From Exiguobacterium sp. s146 (GTDB lineage Bacteria > Bacillota > Bacilli > Exiguobacteriales > Exiguobacteriaceae): a DNA stretch of 64,000 nucleotides. Positions within the stretch are counted from its first letter, which is position 1; each line of letters opens with the position of its first letter. The notes under the pieces are model-generated. The model saw only the letters and a list, made by a program, of their open reading frames with translations. It did no database searches and had not been told where the DNA came from. Where the stretch lies: assembly GCF_018618415.1 (NCBI RefSeq), contig NZ_JACSMA010000003.1, positions 62,001-126,000 of the forward strand, read 5' to 3'. Both the position numbers and the translations under genes were made by a program. Of this stretch, positions 8,319 to 16,594 are shown in pieces.

Positions 8319-8954
8319 TTATACCGTGACCGCGCCTGCGACTTCTTTCGCAAGTGCTTCGGCTTTCGCTTTTGCGTCAGCAACGATTTCTTCGATTTTG
8401 TCTGGGTATTGGTTCATCCCTTCAACTGGAAGTGTCGTCACTTCTGTCACGCCTACGAATGCGAGGGCTTGACGAAGGTATGCGTCTGCGAAGTTGAGGT
8501 CTGTACCTGTGTAGATGCCACCCGTACCTTGGATGTGAATCGCTTGTTTGTTCTCGAGAAGGCCGACTGGACCTTGTTCTGTGTAACGGAACGTTTTACC
8601 AGCAGTCAATACGCTGTCGAGGAACATTTTCATGCGGGCTGGGAAGAAGAAGTTCCACATTGGTGTCGCGAACACGTACATGTCAGCTTCCATGAACTTC
8701 TCGAGCATACCGCTCATCGTTGCGACTTTAGCCGCTTCGATCTCAGTGAGTGCCTCACCTGAAGCGAATTTGCCCCATGCGCTGAGGACGTCGCCGTCGA
8801 TTTCTTGAACATCGACATCGTAAAGTTCGATCGCTTCGACTTCGAGTGCCGGGTTCTCGTTCGTGAGTGTCGTCATGAACGTTTCTGCGACTTGTTTGCT
8901 GTATGACAATTCAGTTGGTTTCGGGTTAGCCGATACGTATAATACCTTTTTCAT
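8319..8954 (-). CDS. azoR: FMN-dependent NADH-azoreductase / quinone reductase
   Basis: A 211-residue flavodoxin-fold enzyme that uses NADH and FMN to reduce quinones (and azo dyes) by two electrons. Visible signatures are YVSANPKPTELSYSK (FMN phosphate loop), PMWNFFFPARMKMFLD (isoalloxazine contact) and the GTGGIY loop. The start follows TTATGGAGG. A clear sigma-A promoter lies upstream at 9005-9033. A MarR-family gene sits just upstream on the same strand with its own terminator; in B. subtilis, azoreductases are repressed by quinone-sensing MarR or DUF24 proteins, so that gene is a likely regulator. Confidence 0.95.
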   Translation of the reverse strand: MKKVLYVSANPKPTELSYSKQVAETFMTTLTNENPALEVEAIELYDVDVQEIDGDVLSAWGKFASGEALTEIEAAKVATMSGMLEKFMEADMYVFATPMWNFFFPARMKMFLDSVLTAGKTFRYTEQGPVGLLENKQAIHIQGTGGIYTGTDLNFADAYLRQALAFVGVTEVTTLPVEGMNQYPDKIEEIVADAKAKAEALAKEVAGAVTV

Positions 8955-9004
8955 AAATGGTTTCCTCCATAAGCGTAATCTCTATTTTTGTAACAACAGT
9001 TAGA

Positions 9005-9033
9005 ACTATACCATCTGTATATCTCACAGTCAA
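9005..9033 (-). promoter_or_regulatory. Sigma-A promoter of the azoreductase gene
   Basis: On the minus strand TTGACT (9033-9028), a 17-base spacer and TATAGT (9010-9005) precede the gene by about 50 bases. The region is AT-rich and would suit repressor binding. Confidence 0.8.
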
Positions 9034-9060
9034 TTAGTTTAACTTCAAGATAAATGATAA

Positions 9061-9088
9061 AAAAACAGGCAGGCGTCATTTGCCTGCC
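9061..9088 (-). terminator. Terminator overlapping the 3' end of the marR gene
   Basis: GGCAGGC and GCCTGCC form the stem with T residues after it on the minus strand; the upstream arm lies within the last codons of the MarR gene. Confidence 0.8.
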
Positions 9089-9507
9089 GCGTTATAACCG
9101 ACCCGTTTCAATAAATCGATCAATTGTTCCGTCTCTTGGTCGCTAAGTGGACCGTAGATGTCTTTAAAAATCTCGATATGCTCTGGATAGACGACGTCCA
9201 TCAAGCGCTTGCCTTCCTCTGTCAACGAGGCGTATGTGACGCGCCGGTCAGACGGGCAAGCCACACGCTCGATCAAGCCACGTTTCTCAAGCTTATCGAT
9301 CACGTACGTGACACTGCCGCTCGTAATCAAAATTTGGTCCCCGATTTGCTGGAGCGGGGTATCCCCTCGTTTATACAAGACCGATAAAACACCGAACTCT
9401 GTTGAATTCAATTGGTGGCGTCGTAAATCGTCTTTCACACGGTCACTGATTGCGTCCATCGCCCGTGCCAAAACGATCCATGCCTTCAATTCGAGTGATT
9501 CAATCAT
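9076..9507 (-). CDS. MarR-family transcriptional regulator
   Basis: A 143-residue winged-helix regulator. The helix-turn-helix lies at about residues 50-75 (TPLQQIGDQILITSGSVTYVIDKLEKRGLIERV) and the wing has the usual DRR (CPSDRRVTYASLTEEG). One cysteine (CPSDRR) sits next to the wing. Members of this group (MhqR, OhrR-like) sense quinones or oxidants. Its place just upstream of an azoreductase on the same strand suggests it represses that gene and perhaps itself. The start follows GAGGTGA. The terminator between the two genes suggests separate transcripts. Confidence 0.9.
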   Translation of the reverse strand: MIESLELKAWIVLARAMDAISDRVKDDLRRHQLNSTEFGVLSVLYKRGDTPLQQIGDQILITSGSVTYVIDKLEKRGLIERVACPSDRRVTYASLTEEGKRLMDVVYPEHIEIFKDIYGPLSDQETEQLIDLLKRVGYNAAGK

Positions 9508-9666
9508 GTCGGTTTCACCTCAATTCGTTCATCATTTACCTTTAGTATAGCAGGACATGAGCAGTATACGGTGGGAAAAACGCTTCGTCAAGAAACTTCT
9601 TCATTGTCGCTCTTGTCCGAAACGTATAGAATGGAATTATTGCGATTTTTAGAAAGGATGGACGGT

Positions 9667-10041
9667 ATGCGCGAGTATTATGAAATTTCATTGACGATTA
9701 AAGAAGCTTATTTAAGTACGGTCATCGAGTTGTTGAACCGGGAAGGGATTGCCCCTGATTATGCGCTTGAAAAAGAAGGCGCGGTCTTTTTACTATTCAA
9801 CCACTTGCCATGGCCGAACGTCACACGCGAGCCTCATGCGGTCGAACGGTTCTTATTGACGTTGTCACGCGAGGACTACTTGTTCGTCAAAACGAAACGC
9901 AAGTCTCCCGTCCCTGACCACGAACCGGTCGCCTGTATGGGCGCGTTCGACTCCCCGTTCCATGAGCATTTGAAGATTGAACTCGCCGTCGATGAATCGG
10001 ATGCGAGCCACCTGGATATGTCGGCGTTCCGCCATTACTGA
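9667..10041 (+). CDS. Conserved-looking hypothetical protein
   Basis: A 124-residue soluble protein that I do not recognise. It has a predicted alpha/beta pattern (REYYEISLTIKEAYLSTVIELLNREGI) and a central hydrophobic strand (GAVFLLFNHLPWPNV), with no membrane segment and no metal or catalytic motif I can name. The ATG at 9667 is preferred because AAAGG lies nine bases upstream. It is divergent from the MarR gene and ends at a good terminator. Codon use resembles its neighbours, so it is probably a real resident gene. Confidence 0.7.
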   Translation: MREYYEISLTIKEAYLSTVIELLNREGIAPDYALEKEGAVFLLFNHLPWPNVTREPHAVERFLLTLSREDYLFVKTKRKSPVPDHEPVACMGAFDSPFHEHLKIELAVDESDASHLDMSAFRHY

Positions 10042-10066
10042 ACAACACGTCTGTGTTGTTTTTTTA
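10041..10066 (+). terminator. Terminator
   Basis: AACAACAC-GTCT-GTGTTGTT followed by a run of T directly after the stop of the gene at 9667. Confidence 0.9.
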
Positions 10067-10133
10067 TGACTAGACCGACGCGCAGACGGGAATAGATGAC
10101 AATATCTGAATGTGAAAAGGGGAATGTATTTTG

Positions 10134-11021
10134 ATGGATACAGTCATGTTAATCGTCAACCCGTCGTCCGGGAAAGAGTTAGGGAAAGAACACGCCGCGG
10201 CTGCGGAGGAAGTGTTACGCGAGCGTTACGGCAACGTTGATGTCCGATTCACCGAAAAAGCTGACGATGCCACCCATTTTGCGAAAGAAGCGGCAGCGAA
10301 ACAATATAAAGCCGTCATCGCGATGGGCGGCGACGGGACGTTGAATGAGGCGGTCACCGGTCTCGCCGAAGCCGATCATCGCCCAGATTTCGGCATCATC
10401 CCGCTCGGTACCGTCAACGACCTCGCACGCGCGCTCGGTGTCCCAAGCGACCCTGCCGAGGCGATTGACGCCCTCAAAACAGCACAACCGACGCCGATGG
10501 ATATCGGGAAATACGAGAACGGCTACTTCATGAACGTCATCGCCATCGGCCTGATCGCCGAAGCTGTCGACGAGGTCAGTGTCGAAGAGAAGACAAAATG
10601 GGGTCCGTTCGCCTACTTGATTGAAGGCATCAAAGCGTTCCGTGAACATAGCCCGTACGCCTTGTCGGTCCAAGCTGAGGAGCATACGTTTGACGGCGAT
10701 GCTTATTTGGTCGTCATCGCCCTTACGAACTCGGTCGGTGGCTTTGAAAACTTTGAACCAGACGCTGAACTGAACGACGGATTACTTCATGTCTATCTGT
10801 TTGAAAATCTCGGCTTTAAAGATGCCATCCAACTCGCGCCGGCCCTCTTTACCGGCAAGTTGAAAGAGACGGACAGCGTCACGTCCTTTACGACGAAACG
10901 GGTCCATGTCGACTCGCCCGAATCGCTTCCGGTCAACGCCGATGGTGATACGGGTGGGAAACTCCCGCTCACGTTCGAGGTCCTCCCGAGCCACCTTAAC
11001 GTCTTGAAGCCGACTCAGTAA
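10134..11021 (+). CDS. Diacylglycerol/lipid kinase (DagK/YegS family)
   Basis: A 295-residue lipid kinase with the diacylglycerol kinase catalytic domain: LIVNPSSGK near the N-terminus, the nucleotide-binding GGDGTLNEAVTGL, and PLGTVNDLARALGVP. The C-terminal beta domain ends with VNADGD, as in YegS/DgkB proteins. It probably phosphorylates diacylglycerol or a related lipid and may recycle lipid for lipoteichoic acid synthesis; the substrate is inferred from family only. Start is ATG 10134, with a TTG just before it at 10131, after AAAAGGGG. No obvious terminator separates it from the GNAT gene, so the two may be co-transcribed. Confidence 0.9.
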   Translation: MDTVMLIVNPSSGKELGKEHAAAAEEVLRERYGNVDVRFTEKADDATHFAKEAAAKQYKAVIAMGGDGTLNEAVTGLAEADHRPDFGIIPLGTVNDLARALGVPSDPAEAIDALKTAQPTPMDIGKYENGYFMNVIAIGLIAEAVDEVSVEEKTKWGPFAYLIEGIKAFREHSPYALSVQAEEHTFDGDAYLVVIALTNSVGGFENFEPDAELNDGLLHVYLFENLGFKDAIQLAPALFTGKLKETDSVTSFTTKRVHVDSPESLPVNADGDTGGKLPLTFEVLPSHLNVLKPTQ

Positions 11022-11077
11022 AAACGAGGATTTTTTCAGTTCGAGGGCGAAACATATGCCTGAAAGGAGGGGACTCG

Positions 11078-11602
11078 ATGTCGATTTCGCTCGTCTCATT
11101 GCAGGAACCGTTCGACGCCATCGTCACGACGTTCAATCGCTGGAATAACGATCCTGCCATCGTCCATTTGATTCGTCCGGCCCGATCCGAAGCGGAACTC
11201 GTCGCTGAACATCACATGACGGTCGCAGATTTGACGGAACGACTGGACACGCACGATATATTCTTAATTTACGACGATGACCGGCTCGTCGGCGAAGTGA
11301 ATGTCATGTATGACGCCCCGCACTTATATGATAAAGAACCAGGCAGTGCCTGGCTCGGTCTCGTCATCGGCGAACAGACCGGTCGCGGGAAAGGTGTCGG
11401 CACCGCAGCCCTCACCTTGCTGGCCGACCGGCTCCGTGCCCAAGGTGTGCCACGGATTGAGCTCGGTGTGTTCGGATTCAACGAAGCGGCGCATCGCCTG
11501 TATCAAAAACTCGGTTATCACGAAATCGCCCGCATCGATGCGTTCACGTATTGGAACGGTCAGTTTTGGCCAGATATCCGGATGGAAAAACGATTGGATT
11601 GA
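11078..11602 (+). CDS. GNAT family N-acetyltransferase
   Basis: A 174-residue acetyltransferase. The acetyl-CoA loop is seen as IGEQTGRGKGVGTAAL (the Q/RxxGxG/A motif) at about residues 96-111, followed by the conserved FNEAAHRLYQKLGYHE. It resembles RimJ/RimL-type enzymes that modify proteins or small amines, but the substrate is unknown. The start follows AAAGGAGGGG. It lies 56 bases after the lipid kinase gene and ends at a hairpin shared with the convergent CBS-ACT gene. Confidence 0.9.
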   Translation: MSISLVSLQEPFDAIVTTFNRWNNDPAIVHLIRPARSEAELVAEHHMTVADLTERLDTHDIFLIYDDDRLVGEVNVMYDAPHLYDKEPGSAWLGLVIGEQTGRGKGVGTAALTLLADRLRAQGVPRIELGVFGFNEAAHRLYQKLGYHEIARIDAFTYWNGQFWPDIRMEKRLD

Positions 11603-11604
11603 AT

Positions 11605-11637
11605 AAGGCCTTCCTCGCTACGAGGAAGGCCTTTCAT
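11605..11637. terminator. Bidirectional terminator
   Basis: AAGGCCTTCCTCG-CTA-CGAGGAAGGCCTT followed by a short T run. It lies between convergent genes. Confidence 0.8.
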
Positions 11638-12272
11638 CAGTTATTTAAATTCTCGATTTCGACGACGCGGAACCCTTTTTGTTCGAGTTTGGCGACAATC
11701 TTGTCTTTCGTCTTCTCGTCACAGTCCGGCGGCAACGTGATCAACACGCGACGCAACACCTTACTCTTCGCATCGAGCGTCATCAGACTGGCAATCGATG
11801 AATATTTACTGATGACTTTCGTGATTTTTTCAAGCGCCCCCGCCTGCTCACTAAGTGCAATCGTGACGACATAGCTTCCCGTGTCACGGCTCCATGCTTC
11901 TTCGAGCATGCCGAGCATCTTCCCGTGCGGCAAAATCCCGTAAAACTCGTTGCTCTCGTCTTTCAAGACCGCGATATACGGAAGTTCTTTAATCGAGAAG
12001 AAGACTTTGAAAAAGCCGTCCGACTCGTGGACGTACTTTTGCGTGTTCTTGATGAGTTCCATGACGTTATCGTCAAGGCTCGCCCCACTCATCCCGTGGC
12101 GATAAATATGCATCTTATAGATATTACCGCGGAAAAACGTTCCCGTCTCATCGAGCACAGGGACACAACGGTAGCCTGTCTTTTCGAGCGTGTCGAGCGC
12201 CTCGCGCAATGTCGCCTTTTCACTGATTGTGACGACATCTTTCTTCGGAATGCATAAGCTATGCACTAACAT
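11637..12272 (-). CDS. CBS-CBS-ACT protein, CbpA/AcuB-like
   Basis: A 211-residue protein with two CBS motifs (about residues 1-60 and 75-125) and a C-terminal ACT-like domain (about 135-205, YVVTIALSEQAGALEKITKVI). B. subtilis AcuB has the same order, and Listeria CbpA, a cyclic di-AMP binding protein, has a very similar N-terminus from memory (PKKDVVTISEKATLREAL). It is therefore probably a ligand-sensing regulator that binds cyclic di-AMP or an adenine nucleotide. No DNA-binding or enzymatic domain is present. The start follows TAGGAGG. Confidence 0.8.
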   Translation of the reverse strand: MLVHSLCIPKKDVVTISEKATLREALDTLEKTGYRCVPVLDETGTFFRGNIYKMHIYRHGMSGASLDDNVMELIKNTQKYVHESDGFFKVFFSIKELPYIAVLKDESNEFYGILPHGKMLGMLEEAWSRDTGSYVVTIALSEQAGALEKITKVISKYSSIASLMTLDAKSKVLRRVLITLPPDCDEKTKDKIVAKLEQKGFRVVEIENLNN

Positions 12273-12395
12273 GCGGTTTTCCTCCTAGCCAAATTGAAAG
12301 TGGTCTACACCCTATTCATTACTATTCCCTAAATACGATTGAAATCCTGCCATCATTTTTTGAAACTTATTCGAGCTTGAATGCGACCTCGGGAT

Positions 12396-12424
12396 TTGTC
12401 GTAGCGCCAAAAAGTCGTTATAGT
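12396..12424 (+). promoter_or_regulatory. Sigma-A promoter of pdxK-yojF-bshB2
   Basis: TTGTCG (12396-12401), a 17-base spacer and TATAGT (12419-12424), about 37 bases before the pdxK start codon. Confidence 0.75.
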
Positions 12425-12460
12425 GAAACTATCCAAACAGACAAAGGGGATTGAACGACT

Positions 12461-13285
12461 ATGACGATGAAAAAAGCTTTAACAATCGCTGGCTCGGATA
12501 CGAGTGGCGGTGCAGGTATCCAAGCTGACTTGAAAACGATGGAAGAGCTCGGTGTTTACGGCATGACCGCCCTCACGGTCATCGTGGCTCAAGACCCGCA
12601 TAACGCGTGGCACCACGAAGTGTTCCCAATCGACACGACATTGATTGAGAAACAGATTGATACGGTCCTCGCTGGAATCGGTGTCGATGCCGTCAAGACA
12701 GGGATGCTCCCGACTCCAGAGATTATCGAGCTCGCAGCACGTAAAATCAAAGAGTACGGCATTCAAAACGCGGTCGTCGACCCGGTCATGGCATGTAAAG
12801 GCGCCGACGAAATCCTCAATCCGGACGTCGCGGTCGCCATGCGCAAACATCTCGTGCCGGTCGCGAAGATTATCACACCGAACTTGTTCGAGGCACGTAT
12901 GCTCGCTGGACTCGATAAGACACCTTCGACAATGGATGAGATTAAAGAGGCGGCTCGCTTGATTCATGAGCTCGGCGCTGAAATCGTCATCGTCAAAGTC
13001 GGCGGCAAGCTCGGTTTCGACACGGCGTTCGATGTACTTTACGACGGCAACGAATATCGTCTCCTCGAGAGCGAGAAAATCGACCCTGCTTTCACACACG
13101 GCGGCGGTTGCACATTCTCGTCAGCCATCGCGGCGTCGCTCGCGAACGGTCACTCGGTCGACGAGGCCATCACGATCGGAAAAGAGTTCATCACAGAAGC
13201 GGTCCGTCACTCGTTCCGCCTCAACCAATACGTTGGGCCAACGAACCATACCGGTTACCGCAAAAAACTAGCAACACAATCATAA
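12461..13285 (+). CDS. pdxK: Pyridoxal/pyridoxine kinase (ThiD-like, PdxK)
   Basis: A 274-residue ribokinase-fold kinase that phosphorylates B6 vitamers, and possibly hydroxymethylpyrimidine. It opens with KKALTIAGSDTSGGAGIQAD, has the VKTGMLP segment, and carries the anion-hole motif HGGGCTFSSAIAA near residue 210. The sequence follows B. subtilis PdxK (formerly annotated ThiD) closely across its length, including the ending NQYVGP. The ATG follows AAAGGGG. It leads an operon with YojF and BshB2, an arrangement of unclear logic beyond shared transcription. Confidence 0.92.
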   Translation: MTMKKALTIAGSDTSGGAGIQADLKTMEELGVYGMTALTVIVAQDPHNAWHHEVFPIDTTLIEKQIDTVLAGIGVDAVKTGMLPTPEIIELAARKIKEYGIQNAVVDPVMACKGADEILNPDVAVAMRKHLVPVAKIITPNLFEARMLAGLDKTPSTMDEIKEAARLIHELGAEIVIVKVGGKLGFDTAFDVLYDGNEYRLLESEKIDPAFTHGGGCTFSSAIAASLANGHSVDEAITIGKEFITEAVRHSFRLNQYVGPTNHTGYRKKLATQS

Positions 13286-13338
13286 CGGGTGGCCCGGGAC
13301 GCATGTCTCGGGTCATCGTTTCCATTGGAGGGAACCGC

Positions 13339-13710
13339 GTGAAATCGATTCAACCTACAACCATCCAGACTTATTTGGACGCGCACGTATCCATGCCGCT
13401 CTATGTCCATGTCGAGACGACGAACGGCGCGTATGCCACGCATAACGACCCTGATTTTCATAACGCCGGGATGTTCATCCGCAACGTCGTCATCGAATAC
13501 AGCATTGGCCAAATTAAAGGCGAGGGGCCATATCGGGTCGGCCTGAAACTCGACCACGGTTGGCTGTACGTCGAAGGCTTGACCGACTATGAGCAGCACG
13601 GAGACCAGCTCCTGCTCGCCGGTCATGACCGCCTTGGTCGCCTCGCCTGCGCCTTACATTTAGACATCAAACCACTCCCACAAGGAGCCTCGGAGGTGGA
13701 AAGCCAATGA
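13339..13710 (+). CDS. yojF: YojF family protein (DUF1806)
   Basis: A 123-residue protein with GTG start; GGAGGGA lies five bases before it, and starting here gives the N-terminus seen in B. subtilis YojF. Core features are PLYVHVETTNGAY, IKGEGPYRVGLKLDHGWLYVEGLTDYE and AGHDRLGRLA. The gene is next to bshB2 in many Bacillales and is suspected to assist bacillithiol synthesis, but its role is not established. The bshB2 ATG overlaps its stop by four bases (ATGA), so the two are coupled. Upstream in-frame ATG codons exist but lack a ribosome binding site. Confidence 0.88.
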   Translation: MKSIQPTTIQTYLDAHVSMPLYVHVETTNGAYATHNDPDFHNAGMFIRNVVIEYSIGQIKGEGPYRVGLKLDHGWLYVEGLTDYEQHGDQLLLAGHDRLGRLACALHLDIKPLPQGASEVESQ

Positions 13711-14360
13711 ATGGACCGTTACTCGTTATTTTTCCGCATCCCGATGATGAAGCGTTCAGCTCGGCCGGGACGATTATCCAACATCATAAAAACGGCTTCC
13801 CGGTCACGTACGTCTGCCTGACGCTCGGTGAGATGGGCCGCAACATGGGCTCGCCAATTTTCACGACGCGTGAAGAGTTGCCGAAGATTCGCAAACATGA
13901 GCTCGAGGCAGCGTGTGCTGTCATGGGCATCGATGACCTCCGCATGTGGGGACTCCGCGACAAGACCGTCGAATTTGAAGACGAAGCGGAACTGGCGGCA
14001 CGGTTCAGTGCCTTGATCGAGGAAGTACAGCCGGCCCGCGTCATCTCCTTCTATCCGGGATACGCCGTCCACCCCGATCACGAGGCAACGGCACGTGCCG
14101 TCGTCCGAGCGTTGCAAGACATCGATGCATCGAAGCGTCCTGAATTTTTAGGGGTCGCGTTCGACCATCGCACCGACGCCGAACTCGGAAAACCGCATGT
14201 CATCATCGAAGTCGCTCAAGAGAGCGCAGCGAAGCGTGAGGCGTTGCTCGCCCACCGTTCTCAGACGGAAGGCCTGTTACGCGCCATCGACAACGCAGAA
14301 AACGCCCACGTCATGGAGTTACTCCAACGTGAGCGCTTCTATCACTATCCGTTCTCATGA
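13707..14360 (+). CDS. bshB2: Bacillithiol biosynthesis deacetylase BshB2
   Basis: A 217-residue LmbE/PIG-L fold Zn hydrolase that removes acetyl from GlcNAc-malate during bacillithiol synthesis. The zinc motif HPDDEAFSSAG is at residues about 11-21, with YPGYAVHPDHEATARAVVRAL providing the third ligand. LGEMGRNMG and DLRMWGLRDKTVEFEDE match B. subtilis BshB2 from memory. It ends the pdxK operon. Its last bases overlap the tail of a small ORF on the other strand. Bacillithiol fits the redox and quinone defence genes nearby. Confidence 0.93.
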   Translation: MNGPLLVIFPHPDDEAFSSAGTIIQHHKNGFPVTYVCLTLGEMGRNMGSPIFTTREELPKIRKHELEAACAVMGIDDLRMWGLRDKTVEFEDEAELAARFSALIEEVQPARVISFYPGYAVHPDHEATARAVVRALQDIDASKRPEFLGVAFDHRTDAELGKPHVIIEVAQESAAKREALLAHRSQTEGLLRAIDNAENAHVMELLQRERFYHYPFS

Positions 14361-14447
14361 TTCATAGGCGAGGCGGGTCACGTACAATAATGTACCGACA
14401 GCCCCTAAGCCGATTAACGTTCCCAATACGACAACGACATGTTCCAT
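14355..14447 (-). CDS. Single-span membrane microprotein (30 aa)
   Basis: A short ORF with ATG at 14447 preceded by TAGAGGTGAGAAC, an excellent ribosome binding site. The product is 30 residues: MEHVVVVLGTLIGLGAVGTLLYV followed by TRLAYES in two-part form, meaning one hydrophobic span at residues 3-23 and a positive then polar tail. The reverse stop overlaps the last codons of bshB2. I know no homologue. The strong ribosome binding site and clean membrane-helix composition support it; its shortness argues for caution. It could be an accessory membrane peptide. Confidence 0.55.
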   Translation of the reverse strand: MEHVVVVLGTLIGLGAVGTLLYVTRLAYES

Positions 14448-14494
14448 GTTCTCACCTCTACTTGGTTATACGAACTTGATGGATCATTGGTTTC

Positions 14495-14523
14495 AAAGCG
14501 CATGTGCTGACATGCGCTTTTTT
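14495..14523. terminator. Terminator between bshB2 and uppP regions
   Basis: AAAGCGCATGT-GCTG-ACATGCGCTTT followed by T residues on the plus strand, with A residues on the other side. It can end both the pdxK operon and the convergent uppP transcript. Confidence 0.85.
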
Positions 14524-14525
14524 GC

Positions 14526-15359
14526 TTAGAAGTATAAGAAGTAAATGACAGCTGCCAACGCGATGCGGTAAATCGCGAACGGCGTCAACTTCACTTTGTT
14601 GATCAACTTCAAGAAGAACTTGATTGACAACAAGGCGAATAAGAACGCGCTGATGAACCCGACGACGAAGAACGGGAGGGTCGCCATCGTGAAGTACTCC
14701 CATTTACTATAAAGCGAGAGCGCACTCGCCCCGAACATGATTGGGACGGCCATGATGAACGTGAAGTCCGCCGCGGCCCGGTGACTCATCCCTAAGAGAA
14801 CGCCCCCCGAGATGGTCGACCCTGAGCGTGAAAACCCTGGCCAGAGCGAGAAACATTGAATCAAGCCGACTCCGAGCGCTTGTTTATACGAAATCTCATC
14901 GAGCGTGGCCGTCGTTTGACGCTTCACGCCTGACAAGTCCGCGGCAATCATGAAGAACGCCCCGATGACGAGCCCAATCAAGACGGTCTTGATTGAGAAC
15001 AAGTTCTCATCGATGTAGTCTTCAAACAACAGTCCAAGCACGCCTGCCGGGAGCAGCCCGATGAAGATATGTAGCAAGTTCAGTTTCTTTGTCGGCCCGC
15101 TGCTACGAATCTCGAGCAATTCCTTCGGATTCAACAACTCCTTGAACCGATTTCGAAATACGACGATGACCGCTAAAATCGAACCGAGCTGAATCACGAT
15201 TTTAAACGTGTTCGCCACCTCTTGGCCGAGAAAGCTACTCGAGTTGAGCCACAGGTCGTCCACAAGGATCATATGTCCCGTTGACGATACCGGAGCAAAC
15301 TCGGTCAGTCCTTCGACGACGCCTAACAAAAAGCCAATAAATAATTCATACCATTCCAT
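14526..15359 (-). CDS. uppP: Undecaprenyl-diphosphatase UppP (BacA)
   Basis: A 277-residue integral membrane enzyme that dephosphorylates undecaprenyl diphosphate for cell-wall lipid carrier recycling; overexpression of the family gives bacitracin resistance. The two signature loops are GVVEGLTEFAPVSSTGHM at about residues 14-31 and PGFSRSGSTISGGVLLG at about 173-189, with several membrane helices and the usual length. The ATG follows AGGAG with seven bases between. The transcript appears to stop at the 14495-14523 hairpin unless it reads on into the microprotein ORF. Confidence 0.96.
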   Translation of the reverse strand: MEWYELFIGFLLGVVEGLTEFAPVSSTGHMILVDDLWLNSSSFLGQEVANTFKIVIQLGSILAVIVVFRNRFKELLNPKELLEIRSSGPTKKLNLLHIFIGLLPAGVLGLLFEDYIDENLFSIKTVLIGLVIGAFFMIAADLSGVKRQTTATLDEISYKQALGVGLIQCFSLWPGFSRSGSTISGGVLLGMSHRAAADFTFIMAVPIMFGASALSLYSKWEYFTMATLPFFVVGFISAFLFALLSIKFFLKLINKVKLTPFAIYRIALAAVIYFLYF

Positions 15360-15433
15360 TGTTTATCTCCTACTCCAGTATTGTTTCTTATCATACACAA
15401 CTTTAACCTCACCCGCCCTAGGTCTTAAGGCGT

Positions 15434-15462
15434 AAAAAAGAGGAAGCTTCATGAAGCATCCT
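15434..15462 (-). terminator. Terminator after the MFS gene
   Basis: AGAGGATGCTTC paired with GAAGCTTCCTCT, then T residues, on the minus strand at the 3' end of the MFS gene. Confidence 0.8.
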
Positions 15463-16594
15463 CTCTCCGCGCTATGACCGTGACAATCGCTTGATGCACA
15501 CAAACGGTGATCCCAATGAATAAAAAGGCGGCGAACAGCGTCATGCTTGCCCCGACGGCAAACACGAGACCGAACAGGATGATTCCGCCATGCAACACCA
15601 TCGAGACGGACGATTCCGTCGTCGCCCGAATCGCAGACGGGACACGGTGGTGCAACGCCCCAAGATAGAGCGGTTCAACGATCCCGATGAGACAGGCCAT
15701 TCCGACCATCATCACGAGACCGATCGGCCCTGGATACAGACCGAGGATGACAAAGCCGATGCCGATGCCCCAGCCAATCCAGTGCAACCAGCGCTCGGCC
15801 GTGGCGAAACGTAACAGCACCGGTGCGACCAACTGTCCTGGTATTTGGATGAGCAGTAGAATCGTTGATAGCATTCCGAACCAATAAAGCGGAAGCGCGA
15901 CGTCGCGCGCATACAACTGCCAAAACTCATCAATAAAGTTGAACGCACTGAGTGTCACGACAAACAACGACGTCACGATGAACACGCGACGATGCTGCCG
16001 GATAAAGCGGAAACCGGCCGCGATGTCTGCCCACATTAAGCGTTCGTCCGATTCGACTCGTCTCGGTTCGACAAGACCGAGGCTGCATGCCGTCGCGATG
16101 AACAAACTGACAATCGACAGCACGTAATTCAGCTCGAACGTGTATTCAGTCGCCAACAGACTGCCACTGAGGGCCGCGAGCACGGCTGCGACGATTCCGA
16201 TGACGTTCAATCGACCGACCGTGCGTTCAAACGTCTCTGTCTTACTCGTTTGTTCAAGCGTCTCATACAGCAATGCATTCTCGGCCCCGCTTCGAAACGC
16301 CGCTCCAATGCCCGATAGGCCGATGGCGACGGCAAACCCGACAAACGAGAACGACAACAGTAGAACGATAAACGATAGACATTCCAACCCGACCCCGATC
16401 TGCATCAGACGCCGCCGCTCGAATCGGTCGGCGAGGACACCCGTCGGCACTTCAAGCAACACGACGAGGACGGCGTAAAGCATCTCGAGATAAACGACCT
16501 CTTGAACCGTGATCGTCCGCGACTCCCAAAACAGACGTTCAATCGTGTAGGCTGGGATGAGCGCATCGAACCAACGGATCCAGCCGAGCAACAC
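15449..16594 (-). CDS. MFS transporter with an in-frame stop after a short 5' segment
   Basis: The open part encodes 381 residues with about 11-12 membrane helices and the MFS loop GVLADRFERRRLMQ, suggesting a drug-type exporter. The longest open frame begins at GTG 16594, which has no ribosome binding site. The same frame upstream has AAGGAGG, then ATG-ATG at 16639/16636 and the codons for KRARSPS, then a TAA at 16612-16610, and then continues openly as VGRNVVLLGWIRWFD. So the natural start is separated from the body by one stop. This is either a recent nonsense mutation, a leader peptide with reinitiation, or a sequencing error. Substrate unknown. Confidence 0.7.
   Translation of the reverse strand: MLLGWIRWFDALIPAYTIERLFWESRTITVQEVVYLEMLYAVLVVLLEVPTGVLADRFERRRLMQIGVGLECLSFIVLLLSFSFVGFAVAIGLSGIGAAFRSGAENALLYETLEQTSKTETFERTVGRLNVIGIVAAVLAALSGSLLATEYTFELNYVLSIVSLFIATACSLGLVEPRRVESDERLMWADIAAGFRFIRQHRRVFIVTSLFVVTLSAFNFIDEFWQLYARDVALPLYWFGMLSTILLLIQIPGQLVAPVLLRFATAERWLHWIGWGIGIGFVILGLYPGPIGLVMMVGMACLIGIVEPLYLGALHHRVPSAIRATTESSVSMVLHGGIILFGLVFAVGASMTLFAAFLFIGITVCVHQAIVTVIARREDAS

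Noticed and set aside
13108..13338. Long upstream extension of yojF from earlier in-frame starts
   Set aside because: It would overlap pdxK and lacks a ribosome binding site; GTG 13339 has GGAGGGA and matches YojF homologues.
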